Assembly: GCA_947311175.1 (NCBI GenBank)
Contig: CAMZKK010000041.1
Span: 1 to 18,884 of the forward strand
From: an uncultured Planctomycetota bacterium
GTDB taxonomy: Bacteria; Planctomycetota; SZUA-567; JAFGNG01
Length of the DNA stretch: 18,884 nucleotides
Direction of reading: 5' to 3'
The notes beneath the pieces are model-generated. The model was not told the DNA's origin. It searched no databases and was given only the letters and a program-made list of their open reading frames with translations. A program made the position numbers and the translations under genes. Positions within the stretch are counted from its first letter, which is position 1; every line of letters begins with the position of its first letter. Positions 6,977 through 15,424 of the stretch are shown one piece after another.

Positions 6977-8653
6977 GTGACCGACAAAACAAATAAAACC
7001 CTGATTACTGCAGCCCTTCCTTACGCCAATGGGAAACTTCATATTGGACACATTGCAGGAGCATATCTCCCTGCCGATACCTGCACTAGATTTCTAAGAC
7101 TTAAAGGTGAAAATGCAATTTTCATTTGCGGAAGTGATGAAAACGGTGTACCGATTACTGTATCAGCAGCCAAAGAGAACGTAACTCCGCAAGTCATTAT
7201 TGACCGATACCACGAAATCAACAAACAAGCATTTGCAGGAATGAATATCAACTTTGATGCTTATCATAGAACAAGTTGCAGTGACCACACGGAAGAGGCA
7301 CAAAAATTTTTCCTTGAACTTCATCAAAAAGGGCATGTGCAAAGAAGAACCACAGAACAGCTATACTGTGATAGCTGTGAAAGATTTCTTCCAGATCGCT
7401 ACGTTGAAGGCACTTGCTATCATTGCAAATCTGAGCTTGCAAAAGGGGATCAATGTGAAACCTGTGGCAAGATGATTGATGCAATAAAATTAATTAAACC
7501 AAAATGTGCAATATGTGGGAAAACCCCAGAAGTGAAAAATACGGATCACTGGTTTTTTAGATTAGATAATTTTGAAAAGGAGCTTAAAACATTTATCGAA
7601 GAACGACCATACTTTCGAGACAATGTAAAGCGTTTTAGCAATGGATTGTTAAAACAAGGACTAATTGCCAGGGCAATTACGAGAGACCTTTCGTGGGGAG
7701 TGCCGGTGCCGCTTGAAGAGGCAGAAGGAAAAGTTCTTTATGTTTGGTTCGACGCACCAATCGGGTACATAAGTTTCACCAAAAAATGGGCTGAAGAGAA
7801 CACCAATGTTAACAACAATGAGTGGAAAGACTACTGGATTAATGACAACTCAAAAACCATTCATTTTATAGGAAAAGACAACATTGTTTTTCATTCCATA
7901 GTCTGGCCTGCAATGCTAATGAGCCATGGAGGATACAACCTCCCCCATGATGTGGTTGCCAATGAATTTCTAAACATCAAGGGAGCAAAAACTAGCACAA
8001 GTAGAAACTATGCAGTTTGGATTGATGAGTACCTTGAATTATTTTCAGCCGACCCGCTACGTTATTACCTTACAGCAATTGCTCCGGAAGGTAGCGATTC
8101 AGACTTTTCATGGGAAGATTTCCAAACAAGAAACAACTCTGAATTGGCAGACAACCTTGGGAATTTCATTCAACGCAATATCGCATTTGCCAATAAATAT
8201 TTTGATGGGATTGTTCCTTCGGCAGAAAACTTATCAGAAGATGCCAAAAACATGATTGCCGAAATTGAAATTGCAAAAGCTGAGATTGAGAAATTACTAA
8301 AAAAACATCAATACAAGCAAGCACTACAACGAGTGATGAAACTTAGCCAATCAGGAAATCAATTTCTCGAAAACGAAAAACCTTGGTCAGCGAGAAAGGA
8401 CAACATTAAAAAGTGTGCAATGGCTGTCAATACCGGACTAAAGGTAGTTGAGGCATTATCCTTGGTGATGGCACCTTTTTTACCTGAGTCTTCCAAAACA
8501 CTTCGTGAGATGTTAAACCTCCCTGCCCTTGATTTTTCGGCGTGGAATAACAACTGGCAACTAAAGACTGGCGACAAAATAAACAAACAAACCATCCTCT
8601 TTAGGAAATTTGATGATGATGAAATTGCTGTCCAAGCTCAAAAACTGGAGTAA
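6977..8653 (+). CDS. metG: Methionyl-tRNA synthetase
   Basis: Charges tRNA-Met with methionine using ATP; cytoplasmic class I enzyme, 558 residues. Near the N-terminus are ALPYANGKLHIGHIAGAY (HIGH at 22-25) and the ICGSDENGVPI segment. The connective-peptide insertion holds four CxxC-type pairs at about 130-190 (CDSC, CYHC, CETC, CAIC), so it is the two-knuckle zinc form. The KMSKS loop reads KTSTS (338-342) in NIKGAKTSTSRNYAVW, keeping the first Lys but with Thr where the second Lys usually lies. KxSTS variants occur in the Bacteroidetes-type MetRS. The enzyme ends after the anticodon-binding helical domain without the C-terminal EMAPII-like tRNA-binding domain. The start is a GTG at 6977, because homology begins just after it (MTDKTNKTLITAALPYANG). 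A TTG at 6887 is in frame but would overlap the upstream gene and add an unconserved tail. The fapA-like gene starts two bases after the stop. Confidence 0.95.
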   Translation: MTDKTNKTLITAALPYANGKLHIGHIAGAYLPADTCTRFLRLKGENAIFICGSDENGVPITVSAAKENVTPQVIIDRYHEINKQAFAGMNINFDAYHRTSCSDHTEEAQKFFLELHQKGHVQRRTTEQLYCDSCERFLPDRYVEGTCYHCKSELAKGDQCETCGKMIDAIKLIKPKCAICGKTPEVKNTDHWFFRLDNFEKELKTFIEERPYFRDNVKRFSNGLLKQGLIARAITRDLSWGVPVPLEEAEGKVLYVWFDAPIGYISFTKKWAEENTNVNNNEWKDYWINDNSKTIHFIGKDNIVFHSIVWPAMLMSHGGYNLPHDVVANEFLNIKGAKTSTSRNYAVWIDEYLELFSADPLRYYLTAIAPEGSDSDFSWEDFQTRNNSELADNLGNFIQRNIAFANKYFDGIVPSAENLSEDAKNMIAEIEIAKAEIEKLLKKHQYKQALQRVMKLSQSGNQFLENEKPWSARKDNIKKCAMAVNTGLKVVEALSLVMAPFLPESSKTLREMLNLPALDFSAWNNNWQLKTGDKINKQTILFRKFDDDEIAVQAQKLE

Positions 8654-8655
8654 TT

Positions 8656-10194
8656 ATGTCAGAAGAAAATATTCAGGAATTTCAAACCATTGGTTTTGCT
8701 GGATATGAAGGAATAACAAAAACCCTTAATGTCATTCAAGAAGAAATCTTAGATGATAGGTTTATCAGAATAAGCGTTGCTCCTAATCGCCTACACGCAT
8801 TCATTGAATATGAAAGACTTAAATCTTCAACTTGCCCCACCGAAGAGTATCTCTTAGATTACCTCAAAGATGTTGGCATTCGCCATGGTATAAATTCAGA
8901 TAGCCTAACTTTATTTATAAATATTCTTAAACATTCAAATAACAAGATAGGGCCATTTGAGGTCGCAACCGGAACATTTCCAGTAACAGGTAGTGATGGA
9001 AAAATTAACTTCCTTGTAAATCCTCCAACAAATAAAAAAACATACAAAACAGATGACCAGGGAAATATAAATTACCAAGAAACCGGATTGATTGAAAATG
9101 CATACTGCGACAAAGTAGTGGCAATCATCAAGAGCCCAACCTTAGGAATATCCGGTAAAGATGTTTTCGGAAATAGTATAGATGCAGAGACAGGAAAGGC
9201 GATTACTGTCAAAATTGGTAAAAACATTTCCTTTGATAGGAATTCCGGAAGATGCAAAGCAACCATTAATGGACGAGTTTTATTTGAAGACAACACAATC
9301 TCAATTTCCGATACCTATGAAATAAGGGGAGATGTCGATTTATCTATTGGAAACATTAATTTCATTGGAAAGGTGATAATAAGAGGAAGCGTTGTCGGAG
9401 ACTATACAATCCATGGGCATGAAATGGTTTATATTGATGGACGATGTGGACCTGCCAAAATAAGCTCCAATGGTGATATCTTCATCAGAGGAGGAATTGC
9501 GGGAAATGGCTCAACGACAACGGTTAAATCGGAATCAGGGATTTTTATGACAAAGTATATCAACAACTGTAAAGTAGAGACCGGGAAAGGGGTTGTTGTT
9601 AAAAATGAAATTGTAAATAGCTCAATTGGAACAGGCGGGGCAGTATTGATTGAACATGGTTCAATCATTGGTGGCAACACAATTGCATTGAAGGGAGTTA
9701 TTGCAAAAATCATTGGTTCGGAATTAGGAGTTGTTACCTCGGTGGCAAGTGGACAAAACTGGGCAAAAGAAGAGAAATTTGAAGAACTAAAAGCTCAACT
9801 CGCACTTGTCAAAAACCTCCTTGAAAATCTAATTTCCAATGTAGAGCCAATTGCCGTCGACATAAATATTATCAAAATGTATACCGGGAAAAAAAGAAAT
9901 ACCATAAAATCAGTAATTGAAAAAATAAAAATACTAAACGACAAAAAAAGCAATGCGGAAAATAAAATAAAAGAACTTATCGAAGAGAAATACGACGATG
10001 CCGTTTACCAAATAAACACAATGAAAACCTTAAATTCCGGTGCAATACTAAAATTAGGAGTATTGACCTTAAATGTAAAAGACACCATAAATGGAGAAAT
10101 ATCTGCCGTAAAAAACAGTACGGAAGATTTTATAAACATAGGTCCACAGATATCTTTACCATCCAATTTAGCTAAAGCAAAATACCCCTTTTAA
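8656..10194 (+). CDS. FapA/DUF342-family protein
   Basis: A 512-residue protein of the DUF342 family, whose named member FapA in Vibrio helps polar flagellar positioning; many other members have no assigned role. The N-terminal half (about 1-220) is a mixed alpha/beta region including the family-typical KVVAIIKSPTLGISGKDVFG segment and a KIGKNISFDR stretch. From about 225 to 365 short Gly/Ile-rich turns (VDLSIGNINFIGKVIIRGSV, GDIFIRGGIAGNG, GVVVKNEIVNSSIGTGGAV) indicate a right-handed beta-helix. A charged coiled coil of about 75 residues follows, then a short beta-rich tail. GGAG six bases upstream of the ATG overlaps the end of metG, so the two are translationally adjacent. A flagellar link is plausible since fliA and flgM lie in the same window, but is inferred. 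Confidence 0.88.
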   Translation: MSEENIQEFQTIGFAGYEGITKTLNVIQEEILDDRFIRISVAPNRLHAFIEYERLKSSTCPTEEYLLDYLKDVGIRHGINSDSLTLFINILKHSNNKIGPFEVATGTFPVTGSDGKINFLVNPPTNKKTYKTDDQGNINYQETGLIENAYCDKVVAIIKSPTLGISGKDVFGNSIDAETGKAITVKIGKNISFDRNSGRCKATINGRVLFEDNTISISDTYEIRGDVDLSIGNINFIGKVIIRGSVVGDYTIHGHEMVYIDGRCGPAKISSNGDIFIRGGIAGNGSTTTVKSESGIFMTKYINNCKVETGKGVVVKNEIVNSSIGTGGAVLIEHGSIIGGNTIALKGVIAKIIGSELGVVTSVASGQNWAKEEKFEELKAQLALVKNLLENLISNVEPIAVDINIIKMYTGKKRNTIKSVIEKIKILNDKKSNAENKIKELIEEKYDDAVYQINTMKTLNSGAILKLGVLTLNVKDTINGEISAVKNSTEDFINIGPQISLPSNLAKAKYPF

Positions 10195-10212
10195 CCTTAA
10201 CGGGAGATGACA

Positions 10213-12783
10213 ATGGCAAACTTAATATTAATAACCAACTTTGGAAACAAAAATTTTGTAGTTACTGACAAGGTTAAGGTCGGTAGATCAAACAAATGCG
10301 ATATCGCAATTACAGACAAAAAGATGTCGAGAGAACATATCCTCATCTATCAAAAAGACAACAAAACCTACTTGAGGGATTTAGATAGTTCAAACGGAAC
10401 CTTTGTAAATGGCGAAAAAGTAACAGAAACAGTCATTACAGATGGTGACAGGATACGAACCGGCAAAACAGAATTCATCTTCAATAATGACAAAAACGAC
10501 ACTTTGCTTGGCAAAAACCTACAAGGATATAACATTAAAACTCGCATTGGACAAGGCAGTATGGGAGCAGTATATTTAGCAAACCAAATAAGCTTAGATC
10601 GAAACGTAGCCATTAAAATTCTAAAAAAAGAATTATCAAAAGATCTATCGTTTGTTGCAAGATTTGAAACGGAAGCAAAAATAGCTGGTAAAATTCAGCA
10701 TAAAAATGTTATAACTACCCACGATTTTGGATTTGCAAATAGCCAACCTTTTATAAGTATGGAATTTGTCAAGGGCGAAACTCTCCAACAAATAATCGAT
10801 ACCAAAGGTCCCATTTCTACTCAAAAATGTATTGAATATTGTCGGCAAATAGCTGATGGAATTGCCTGTGCCCATAATCTGGAAATAATCCATCAAGATA
10901 TAAAACCTCTAAACATAATGCTTAATGAAGACAAGGTTATAAAAATTGCTGACCTTGGACTTGCTAAAAACCTTAAACAATTAGACCCCACAGATAAGAA
11001 CAATCTAAAAATAATGGGGACACCTCAATATATTGCTCCGGAAATATTAAAGAAAGAACTCCCCGGAATAAAGAGTGATATCTATTCTCTCGGGGCAACT
11101 ATCTTTCATATGGCAACAGGACAAACATGTTTTACCGGAACAGATGTCATTGAAGTTGTCAACCAACGATTGAAAAACGCAACGCCAATTCCAAAAAAAA
11201 TAAATCCAAATATCCCCCAGGCACTTTCAGATTTTATTCTTAAATTAATGGAAGTCTCGCCAGAAAACAGACCTGAAGATATGATGGAAGTAATTTCTTT
11301 AATTGACAAATTAAACTTATCACAAAAAAAAATGGCAAAGACCATTCAGCAATCTAGCAATACCCATAAATCTAAACAAGAACCAACTACTATTTCTTAT
11401 CGTGAAAAAAAAGTTGCAGTAGATAAGGAAGAGCTCGCAATAAAAAAGAAAAATAAAAGACTGGCAATGTTAATCATATATTTAATAAGTGTTGGTATTG
11501 CAGGTATTTTTTCTTTAGGGATTTATCAATTAATAAAACCAGATCCAAAAACAGAAATAGCAAAAAATCTAAAGCTTGCGAAGGAATTAATCAAAAAAGA
11601 TAACGACAATCGAGCCTTAGACTATTTGGAAAACTTGCTTGCAAACTATCCAAACAGTAAAGAGAACAAAGCAACAAATGATTTGATTGACTTAATAAAG
11701 AGAAAAAAACGACTAAGGGTTTATGCAGAAAAACATAAAACTGGTGAGATTTCAAACAGTAATATGCGTAAAGTCTTAAATACTTTTATCAAAAAAGAAA
11801 AAAACGAAGAACTAACAAACAACGCAAAGAAACTTTTAGCAACATTACCAAAAGAAGAAATAGTAAAAGAAGAATATATGACACCACCTAAGTCAGATGA
11901 AGAGTCAGAATGGACAACCCTAAAAAACAATGTCAAAGAAAACACTCAAAAGGGCAACCTCTCTGCTGCCTGTAGTTTGCTCTCCATTTTTATTGGTAAT
12001 CATCCTGATACCAAAGAGATTTATGAAGCAAGAAAGATGCGATACGATTTACTTGTAAAAATCAAAGATGCATTTGAAAAAAAACTCACAAAAATAAAAC
12101 AAAAGAACAGTAATGATGAGTTTGCATTGTGGCGAGAATTGGAAAAACTCTTCATTGCGACAGAAGGAAATTTTCAAAAAGCCAAGGTTCACAATGAACT
12201 GTCTAAAATATTCCCCAAGATAAAAGATAAAATTTTAACACAAGATTCTTCCTTAAATAAGGCGACAAAAAACACAGAAAACATTGACGAATTTAGCACC
12301 TTTGACTCTAACTCAGACTCAAAACGATGGATTGCTGTTTCCGGTAGTTGTGAGATTAAAGACGATTGGCTAAAATGCCATAGCAGCAAAGGCAGATTCA
12401 GAGCAATCCTGACCGGCAATCTATTTAATCAAAGCAATAGCTCATTCTCTATGGAAATAAAAAACGATACCGACAAAGGATATTTTAGTCTGAGACTAAC
12501 CAATTACAAAAATTCTCTATCCGTCTTTATCTCACCGGACAAAAGTGAACTGATGGTGGAAGATACGGAAAATCCGGAAAATACTAAAACCGTCAAAGGA
12601 AAGAAGTTTCCTGCAGATGCTAATTTCAAACTAACAGTTAAAGACGGCAAGGCATCATTGTTAGCAGGCAACGACATCATTTGTTCAATAAATACAATTT
12701 CGAAAGACAATTCACTTTATCGATTAGAAGTTGGATTTATCGAAACATCAGGAAAGATTAAGAATTTAATCATTAGCGAATAG
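10213..12783 (+). CDS. FHA-domain Ser/Thr protein kinase with one membrane helix and beta-rich C-terminal domain
   Basis: 856-residue membrane-anchored PknB-type kinase. The ATG at 10213 is chosen because GGGAG lies six bases upstream; the ATG at 10207 abuts that site. Residues 1-92 form an FHA phosphothreonine-binding domain (Gly24-Arg25, Ser39-Arg-Glu-His42, Asn61-Gly62). The kinase domain (about 106-368) has a GQGSMG glycine loop (113-118), Lys135 in VAIK, probable Glu154, HQD (227-229) with Asn234, DLG (247-249) and APE (275-277). The Arg of HRD is Gln, making this a non-RD kinase, and DFG is DLG; essential Lys and both Asp residues remain, so activity is expected. A basic juxtamembrane stretch precedes a membrane helix at about 418-440. 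The outer part has TPR-like or helical repeats (about 445-680) and a beta-sandwich-like end (about 700-856) resembling LamG/DUF1080-type folds. It is the last gene of the plus-strand operon. Confidence 0.93.
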   Translation: MANLILITNFGNKNFVVTDKVKVGRSNKCDIAITDKKMSREHILIYQKDNKTYLRDLDSSNGTFVNGEKVTETVITDGDRIRTGKTEFIFNNDKNDTLLGKNLQGYNIKTRIGQGSMGAVYLANQISLDRNVAIKILKKELSKDLSFVARFETEAKIAGKIQHKNVITTHDFGFANSQPFISMEFVKGETLQQIIDTKGPISTQKCIEYCRQIADGIACAHNLEIIHQDIKPLNIMLNEDKVIKIADLGLAKNLKQLDPTDKNNLKIMGTPQYIAPEILKKELPGIKSDIYSLGATIFHMATGQTCFTGTDVIEVVNQRLKNATPIPKKINPNIPQALSDFILKLMEVSPENRPEDMMEVISLIDKLNLSQKKMAKTIQQSSNTHKSKQEPTTISYREKKVAVDKEELAIKKKNKRLAMLIIYLISVGIAGIFSLGIYQLIKPDPKTEIAKNLKLAKELIKKDNDNRALDYLENLLANYPNSKENKATNDLIDLIKRKKRLRVYAEKHKTGEISNSNMRKVLNTFIKKEKNEELTNNAKKLLATLPKEEIVKEEYMTPPKSDEESEWTTLKNNVKENTQKGNLSAACSLLSIFIGNHPDTKEIYEARKMRYDLLVKIKDAFEKKLTKIKQKNSNDEFALWRELEKLFIATEGNFQKAKVHNELSKIFPKIKDKILTQDSSLNKATKNTENIDEFSTFDSNSDSKRWIAVSGSCEIKDDWLKCHSSKGRFRAILTGNLFNQSNSSFSMEIKNDTDKGYFSLRLTNYKNSLSVFISPDKSELMVEDTENPENTKTVKGKKFPADANFKLTVKDGKASLLAGNDIICSINTISKDNSLYRLEVGFIETSGKIKNLIISE

Positions 12784-12822
12784 ATAACCTAAATTTTACA
12801 ACTGATGGAGAACTTAGGCTCA

Positions 12823-13230
12823 TTACTCCGCTAATGCGTTTTCTACCTTTGCCCGTAAGGTTTCTAAGCTAAATGGCTTATACAACACTGAGCTAACTCC
12901 TTTTCTATCAGCCAGCATTAGAATTGTATTTATAGTATTAACCTCATCACTATTAGCCCCGAACCCATCTTGTCGCAGATAACCGCTCATTAAGATTATT
13001 CTATAATCAAGATCAATCTCTTTGAGAAAATCCACAAATTCCAACATCTCGGTGTCTGGCAAGAAAACATCGCATACTACCAAATCATATTTATTCTTAT
13101 TCACCAAAGCCTCAGCAGTATGGCGATTATGAGCAGTATCAATTTCGTATTTTTGTAAATCCAGGGCAGTTGTTATTATTTTCAAAATCATTGGCTCATC
13201 ATCAACAATTAGAAGTTTTTTCTTTGTCAT
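12823..13230 (-). CDS. Stand-alone response regulator receiver domain
   Basis: CheY-like receiver of 135 residues with no output domain. The start is the ATG at 13230 (GAGG seven bases upstream), not the ATG 15 bases earlier that overlaps the upstream gene. Asp10 and Asp11 form the acidic pocket, Asp54 in VVCDVFLPD is the phosphorylation site, Ser82 in LMSGY is the switch residue and Lys118 in YKPF is the conserved lysine. From Ser82 to Lys118 there are 36 residues, against 22 between the matching residues of CheY, so the beta4-alpha4-beta5 region carries roughly 14 extra residues (within LRQDGFGANSDEVNTINTIL). It starts eight bases after the CPBP protease stop and is the last gene of its operon. 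No histidine kinase is adjacent. The partner could be a chemotaxis or other sensor kinase elsewhere. Confidence 0.92.
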   Translation of the reverse strand: MTKKKLLIVDDEPMILKIITTALDLQKYEIDTAHNRHTAEALVNKNKYDLVVCDVFLPDTEMLEFVDFLKEIDLDYRIILMSGYLRQDGFGANSDEVNTINTILMLADRKGVSSVLYKPFSLETLRAKVENALAE

Positions 13231-13238
13231 TATTTTCC

Positions 13239-14249
13239 TCAACAAAACATCGATACCATCATAATCAGAATAAATGCATTATAAAACGAATGAACCGCAA
13301 TTGCCGGATAAATAGATTCTGTATCTTCCCTAATTCTGCACAAAAGATAGCCTAAAAAAGCAATGGGAATAAATTTATCTAACGATTGATGAGCAAGTGA
13401 AAACACTATACCACAAATAATTGCTGCGGTAAATGCAGAAAAATACTTTCTTAAAGTTCCGTAAATTAATCCGCGAAAAAGAAACTCTTCAACCAACGGA
13501 ACAATTGTAAATGTAAGGACAGCTAACAATACCAAAAAAAATGGACGGAAAGACAATTCAACAATAAGTGCCACCTGCCTATCAATCGGTTTTTCAATTC
13601 CAAAATATCCTCTAATCTCATTCACCACCGGAGATGAAATCACAATCAAGAAAAACCATATTGGCAATGCTCTAACCAAAAAACCAACACTACCTAAGCA
13701 TTTTCCCCAAATATCTCGTCCCCAAAATCCCAATCCTCGCAATGTGAGATTTCTTTTTTTTGTTCCTAGCACAATAATTAACAAGGCAAACAATTCTGCA
13801 ACAATAAAAACAAAAGCACGCCCCCAGTCAGGTAATCCCTCTTCACCAAATGGCAAAAAATTACCAATAAACAACAACCCAAAACTTACAATCATGGTTA
13901 TAGAAAATGCGTTTATAATTGTTGTCAGATGCCAAGTAACTGTTTTTTTATTAAATTTATTTTTTTGATTTATCTTTTGATTTTTAACAGGATTAAAGAT
14001 GACCAACAATATAGATATACTCAAAACAGCAACTAGTAAGAGAAATGGATTTGCAAAATTAACAGAAAAGATATGTTCATCAACAGATGCCTTTACCGAT
14101 TGAAAATCGGCAAAAGTCTTTGCTGAAGACAAATCAAATTCAACTTTCCTTGGCGGTGAATTTTTGATATTTATCGGAATCTTAAACAACAAAAAAGAAC
14201 AGCCCAAACAAATTAACGAAACAAGCCAACGCTCAATCACCTTTTTCAT
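13239..14249 (-). CDS. CPBP-family intramembrane metalloprotease (CAAX/Abi type)
   Basis: Polytopic membrane protein of 336 residues with about eight hydrophobic segments. The three motifs of the CPBP (Rce1-like) family are clear: EEFLFRG with Glu254, Glu255 and Arg259; FSLAH with His287; and HSFYN with His320 and Asn324. Together these form the metal-binding active site inside the membrane. Bacterial members process membrane peptides, bacteriocins or regulators, or cleave prenylated proteins in eukaryotes; the substrate here is unknown. The N-terminal 60 or so residues after the first helix form a poorly conserved extracytoplasmic segment. The start codon overlaps the stop of the glycosyltransferase gene (ATGA), indicating translational coupling. 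The response regulator follows. Confidence 0.9.
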   Translation of the reverse strand: MKKVIERWLVSLICLGCSFLLFKIPINIKNSPPRKVEFDLSSAKTFADFQSVKASVDEHIFSVNFANPFLLLVAVLSISILLVIFNPVKNQKINQKNKFNKKTVTWHLTTIINAFSITMIVSFGLLFIGNFLPFGEEGLPDWGRAFVFIVAELFALLIIVLGTKKRNLTLRGLGFWGRDIWGKCLGSVGFLVRALPIWFFLIVISSPVVNEIRGYFGIEKPIDRQVALIVELSFRPFFLVLLAVLTFTIVPLVEEFLFRGLIYGTLRKYFSAFTAAIICGIVFSLAHQSLDKFIPIAFLGYLLCRIREDTESIYPAIAVHSFYNAFILIMMVSMFC

Positions 14250-15403
14250 CTTGTTACTTTTTCACAATAAAGAGAATAAAGCATATCAACCATTTTATAC
14301 CAATCAAATTTTTCTTTGCATAATTGTTGTCCGAAAAGGGCAAGCTCTTTGGCCCGTTTGGGGTTTTCAATAATTTCAATTATTGCCTTACACAAACCAT
14401 CTACATCTTTTGGCTTTACAAGATAACCTGTTTTTTGCGGAATAATTACCTCTCTTGCCCCATCTACATCAAAACTTACAACCGGTTTTGCCGAAAGCAA
14501 TGCTTGTGGTAAAACCCTCGCAAGCCCTTCTCTTAAAGAACAATGAGCAACCATATCAGAAGCAGCAATTACTTCATTTACTTTTTCTCTATCCACCAAA
14601 CCGGCAAAAATTACTTTATCGGCAAACCCATTTTCTCTTGCGTATTTTTCAAATTTATCTCGCCATATCCCATCACCAACAATGAAGAGTTTTGCGTTTT
14701 TATAGATTTTTGTAATTCTGGCAAAGGCAGCAAAAAGATATCTATGTCCCTTTAATTCAAACAGGCGTGCAACCTTCGTGATTACAAAATCGGTTTCACT
14801 AAACCCATATCTTTGGCGAACTTCATTTCTTTTAGAATCGCTATTTAAAAACGGTGCAATCTCCATTCCACTGTAAATTGTTAAAAATAAATCTGGATTT
14901 CCAATTCCAGCAGCCAACGCCTGTTCAGTCATAGCATCGGCAACACAAATTATTCTATGGCAATGCCGGGCTGCATACTTTTCCACAAAAATATAAAGCC
15001 AATTTTTAAATATTGATTGATATGGGTGAAACGGGAGTCCGTGAATGGTATGAGTAACAAAGGATACATCTTCATGCCATGCTGCAACCCGCCCAATTAT
15101 TCCTGCTTTACTTGAATGAGTATGGACAACATCAGGTTTTATTTTCTTGATGTGCTTTTTTAATGCATAATAGGCAAAAATATCTGCAATAGGATTTATT
15201 TCCCTAACCAAAGACGGCTCTTCAATTACGGTGACATCATGTTGTTTGAGAAGTGGAACAATCGTCCCCTCTGGTCCTTCGGTAGGACCTGTCAGCAAAA
15301 TAACTTCACATCCATCCCACTTCATCTGCCCAAAAACAGACAGCATTGTATTTTCCTGAGCACCCCCAAGAATCATTCGAGTTATGATGTGAAGTATTTT
15401 CAT
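14246..15403 (-). CDS. Glycosyltransferase family 4 protein
   Basis: GT-B fold, 385 residues. The N-terminal Rossmann half starts MKILHIITRMILGGAQ and includes HTHSSKAGIIGRVAA (94-108), typical of GT4 enzymes that build lipopolysaccharide, capsule or exopolysaccharide. The C-terminal half contains VARLFELKGH (211-220), LFIVGDG and the donor-binding segment REGLARVLPQAL. In that segment the usual E-x7-E motif reads Glu292 to Gln300, so the second acidic residue is replaced by Gln. GAGGGAAG directly precedes the ATG. The gene starts 21 bases after mnmA and overlaps the CPBP gene by four bases. Acceptor and sugar are unknown; no other polysaccharide genes are in the window. Confidence 0.93.
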   Translation of the reverse strand: MKILHIITRMILGGAQENTMLSVFGQMKWDGCEVILLTGPTEGPEGTIVPLLKQHDVTVIEEPSLVREINPIADIFAYYALKKHIKKIKPDVVHTHSSKAGIIGRVAAWHEDVSFVTHTIHGLPFHPYQSIFKNWLYIFVEKYAARHCHRIICVADAMTEQALAAGIGNPDLFLTIYSGMEIAPFLNSDSKRNEVRQRYGFSETDFVITKVARLFELKGHRYLFAAFARITKIYKNAKLFIVGDGIWRDKFEKYARENGFADKVIFAGLVDREKVNEVIAASDMVAHCSLREGLARVLPQALLSAKPVVSFDVDGAREVIIPQKTGYLVKPKDVDGLCKAIIEIIENPKRAKELALFGQQLCKEKFDWYKMVDMLYSLYCEKVTR

Positions 15404-15424
15404 TCTTCCCTCATCAATAAAAAC

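Noticed and set aside
12784..12822. Bidirectional terminator between the convergent kinase and receiver genes
   Set aside because: Only a five-base CCTAA/TTAGG match with a large loop and no T run; not supportable.
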